Positions 33,413 to 34,033 of a stretch of DNA of 34,033 nucleotides are shown in pieces. The position numbers and the translations under genes were made by a program. Below the pieces are notes generated by a model that was given only the letters and a program-made list of their open reading frames with translations, made no database searches and was not told where the DNA came from. The stretch lies in assembly GCA_001805695.1 (NCBI GenBank), contig MHGT01000019.1, positions 45,438 through 79,470 on the forward strand, given 5' to 3'. Within the stretch, counting starts at the first letter, position 1. The number at the start of each line of letters is the position of its first letter. This stretch comes from Omnitrophica WOR_2 bacterium RIFCSPHIGHO2_02_FULL_67_20 (GTDB taxonomy: Bacteria > Omnitrophota > Gorgyraeia > Aquiviventales > Aquiviventaceae).

Positions 33413-34033
33413 TCATGTCCTCCGCCGGGCTCTGTGTGTGATGCGGCGCGCTGCCGGCCGCGCGGCCATGAGGCCCCGCGCGGCCAGGCTCACCACGCCG
33501 TCGGCGCCGATGATGAGATGGTCCAGCACTTCGATGCCCAGGAGTAGCCCCGCCTCGACGAGCCGCCCGGTCAGCTCCACGTCGTGCTCGGACGGCTCGG
33601 GATCGCCCGAGGGATGGTTGTGGGCGACGAGGACCGCGGCGGCGGAGGCGGCGATTGCCTCCTTGAAGAGCTCGCGGGGGTGGACGAGGCTCGCCGAGAG
33701 GCTGCCGACGGCGATGGGGCTGACGCGGAGCAGGCGGTGGCGGGCATCCAGGAGGAGGGCGACCACGTGCTCCTTGCGCTTGTCGAGGAGCCGCGGCCGC
33801 AGGACCGCGGCGGCCGCGTCAACGCTGTCGATGACCGGCCGTCCGCCGTCGGCGGGCAGCGCGATCCGCCGCGCGAGCTCCACCGCCGCCTTGAGCTGCG
33901 CCGCTTTCGCCGGACCGATGCCGTGGACCGACGAGAGCTGCTCCACCGACGCCTCCGCGAGGCTCCGCAGCGTCCCGAAGGCGGCGAGGAGCCGCCGCGC
34001 GCTGACGAGCACCGACTCGCCCGCGACCCCGCG
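33413..34033 (-). CDS. radC: RadC/MPN-domain DNA repair protein (N-terminus beyond window)
   Basis: HhH segment SVHGIGPAKAAQLKAAVELARRI; KKEHVVALLLDARHRLL, SLVHPRELFKEAIAASAAAVLVAHNHPSGDPEPSEHDVELT (JAB/MPN HxHPSG). Confidence 0.94.
   Translation of the reverse strand, partial: RGVAGESVLVSARRLLAAFGTLRSLAEASVEQLSSVHGIGPAKAAQLKAAVELARRIALPADGGRPVIDSVDAAAAVLRPRLLDKRKEHVVALLLDARHRLLRVSPIAVGSLSASLVHPRELFKEAIAASAAAVLVAHNHPSGDPEPSEHDVELTGRLVEAGLLLGIEVLDHLIIGADGVVSLAARGLMAARPAARRITHRARRRT

Noticed and set aside
1-34033. Phage, defence or biosynthetic cluster
   Set aside because: Genes are housekeeping, lipid or secretion-related; no integrase, phage structural, restriction or NRPS/PKS genes seen.

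Overview
High-GC bacterial chromosome segment. A TIGR04137-type small basic protein and a TIGR04073-type exosortase-associated protein suggest a PVC-superphylum lineage, possibly Ca. Omnitrophota (inference). Every gene I trust is on the minus strand except one ExeA-like/GspB-like pair on plus. In transcription order (high to low coordinate) the window holds: radC(partial), TIGR04073, THEP1-like NTPase, EamA-type permease, ychF, ornithine cyclodeaminase-like, trpB, trpA, ruvX/yqgF, M16 peptidase, rpe, phosphohexomutase, lepA, lepB, glycine-zipper protein, pgsA, der, plsY, SPOR protein, small basic protein, nnrE-like, aroB, [exeA-gspB on +], PilZ, small membrane proteins, HIT, PilZ, alpha/beta hydrolase, GDPD, cNMP-patatin fusion, thiolase, 3-hydroxyacyl-CoA DH, enoyl-CoA hydratase, D-2-hydroxyacid DH, acyl-CoA DH, fadD-like(partial). 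The most striking signal is in the intergenic DNA. Four copies (9716-9820, 19469-19594, 20141-20290, 27240-27344) of an inverted-repeat element, TGATCCCACCACCTG...CAGGTGGTGGGATGA, have a conserved outer stem enclosing three hairpins. They sit flush between a stop and a start codon, are flanked by ATGA (once TTGA/ATGA), and carry an open micro-ORF (MIPPP...QVVG*) whose TGA overlaps the next start codon as ATGA. Unrelated periodic inverted repeats at 15392-15544 and 25362-25481 do the same ATGA-to-ATGA bridging. This suggests intergenic repeats that insert at translational-coupling junctions without breaking them. Counterexamples are listed. Other leads are a perfect 36-bp palindrome at the only divergent promoter region, an unannotated 49-aa gene with promoter, operator-like palindrome and terminator, and a co-directional gene set that could take phospholipid to acetyl-CoA.
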